Shown one piece after another: positions 36,310 through 36,989 of a DNA stretch of 36,989 nucleotides. Under the pieces are notes generated by a model, which ran no database searches, had not been told where the DNA came from, and worked only from the letters and a program-made list of their open reading frames with translations. A program made the translations under genes and the position numbers. Numbering within the stretch: position 1 is the first letter of the stretch; each line of letters opens with the position of its first letter. Source of the DNA: Methylothermaceae bacterium (GTDB taxonomy: Bacteria > Pseudomonadota > Gammaproteobacteria > Methylococcales > Methylothermaceae); contig JALSSF010000179.1 of NCBI GenBank assembly GCA_026984375.1, forward strand, positions 1 to 36,989, read 5' to 3'.

Positions 36310-36989
36310 TCCTGGCTCAATCGGGGCGCATGCTGGCCGCCTCGGCGCGGCGGGCCGGCTATGTCCCCCTGGTCGTGGACCGGTTCGGCGACCGGGATAC
36401 CCGGCGTCTCGCCCGGGTCTGCATCCCGGTGGCCGATTTCCGGGCCGAGACGGTGGTGGCTGCGGCCCTGGAGCTCATCAGGCGCCATCGCCCCGTCGGC
36501 TGGCTTTACGGGGCGGGTGTGGAGGCCATGCTGGATCTGGTGCGGACCTTGGCGTCGCGCTGTCCCCTGTACGGCAACGATGCGGTGGTGCTGCGTCGAT
36601 GTTTGGATCCCGGACGGTTTTTCCCCCTCCTCGATCGTCTGGGAATCGCTTATCCTCCCGTCCGCTGGACCCCGCCGGCGGAATCGGCTTGGCTGCACAA
36701 GTGCGGCGGCTGCGGGGGAATGGGAGTGCGGCGGTGGTGCGGCGGTGACTGGAACGGAAAGGGCTATTTTCAGAAGTGGATGCCGGGGGAGGTCTTCACT
36801 CTGGCTTTTCTCGCCGACGGAAGCCGCCTATTGTGGCACGGCTTTAACACCCTCCATCATACGTCCTATAATGCCCGTCTGCCGTTCCTGTTCGCGGGGG
36901 CGGTCAACCGGGCCCGGTTGCCGCGTCGCCTGGCGGATCGGGTCGTGGCCGCGGCTCGGCGTCTGGTCCGGGCGCTCGGATTGCGCGGG
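36291..36989 (+). CDS. ATP-grasp-like protein linked to H4MPT genes (partial, 3' truncated at window edge; not in ORF track)
   Basis: ATG 36291 overlaps the beta-RFAP synthase stop by 19 nt; open for 233 codons to the end. MRPGLLILAQSGRMLAASARRAGYVPLVVDRFGDRDTRRLARVCIPV...WLHKCGGCGGMGVRRW...YFQKWMPGEVFTLAFLADG. Confidence 0.85.
   Translation, partial: MRPGLLILAQSGRMLAASARRAGYVPLVVDRFGDRDTRRLARVCIPVADFRAETVVAAALELIRRHRPVGWLYGAGVEAMLDLVRTLASRCPLYGNDAVVLRRCLDPGRFFPLLDRLGIAYPPVRWTPPAESAWLHKCGGCGGMGVRRWCGGDWNGKGYFQKWMPGEVFTLAFLADGSRLLWHGFNTLHHTSYNARLPFLFAGAVNRARLPRRLADRVVAAARRLVRALGLRG

Overview
This is a GC-rich, gene-dense chromosomal window. The presence of beta-RFAP synthase plus an ATP-grasp gene (a tetrahydromethanopterin-type locus), a ba3-type oxidase, a Hox hydrogenase and PEP-CTERM suggests a methylotrophic or methanotrophic gammaproteobacterium; the host is inferred. 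Main blocks: (1) the end of an RND efflux system with its outer membrane factor (1-1637). (2) A minus-strand respiratory operon: TlpA-like redoxin, diheme cytochrome c, ba3-type oxidase subunits I and II, plus an unlisted 49-aa subunit IIa-like ORF (1648-5079). (3) A divergent [NiFe]-hydrogenase operon hoxU-hoxY-hoxH-protease-hypA (5205-9440), with a HEPN/MNT (type VII TA-like) gene pair embedded between hoxU and hoxY by start/stop overlaps. (4) MscS-family channel, RmuC, a TPR protein, a PEP-CTERM protein, a ZIP transporter and an M28 peptidase. (5) An OmpR-type response regulator convergent with a minus-strand redox cluster: TSUP transporter, diheme peroxidase, DAHL-like histidine kinase, an unlisted 24-aa PqqA-like peptide, diheme peroxidase, Tat-type metallophosphoesterase and SoxA-like cytochrome. 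(6) PfkB kinase, MarC, MFS, glycosyltransferase, aldo/keto reductase, an RND pump, beta-RFAP synthase and a partial ATP-grasp protein. The strongest candidates for something new are the orphan pqqA-led diheme-peroxidase operon and the HEPN/MNT pair wired into the hydrogenase operon. No tRNA, rRNA, CRISPR array or insertion sequence was recognised.
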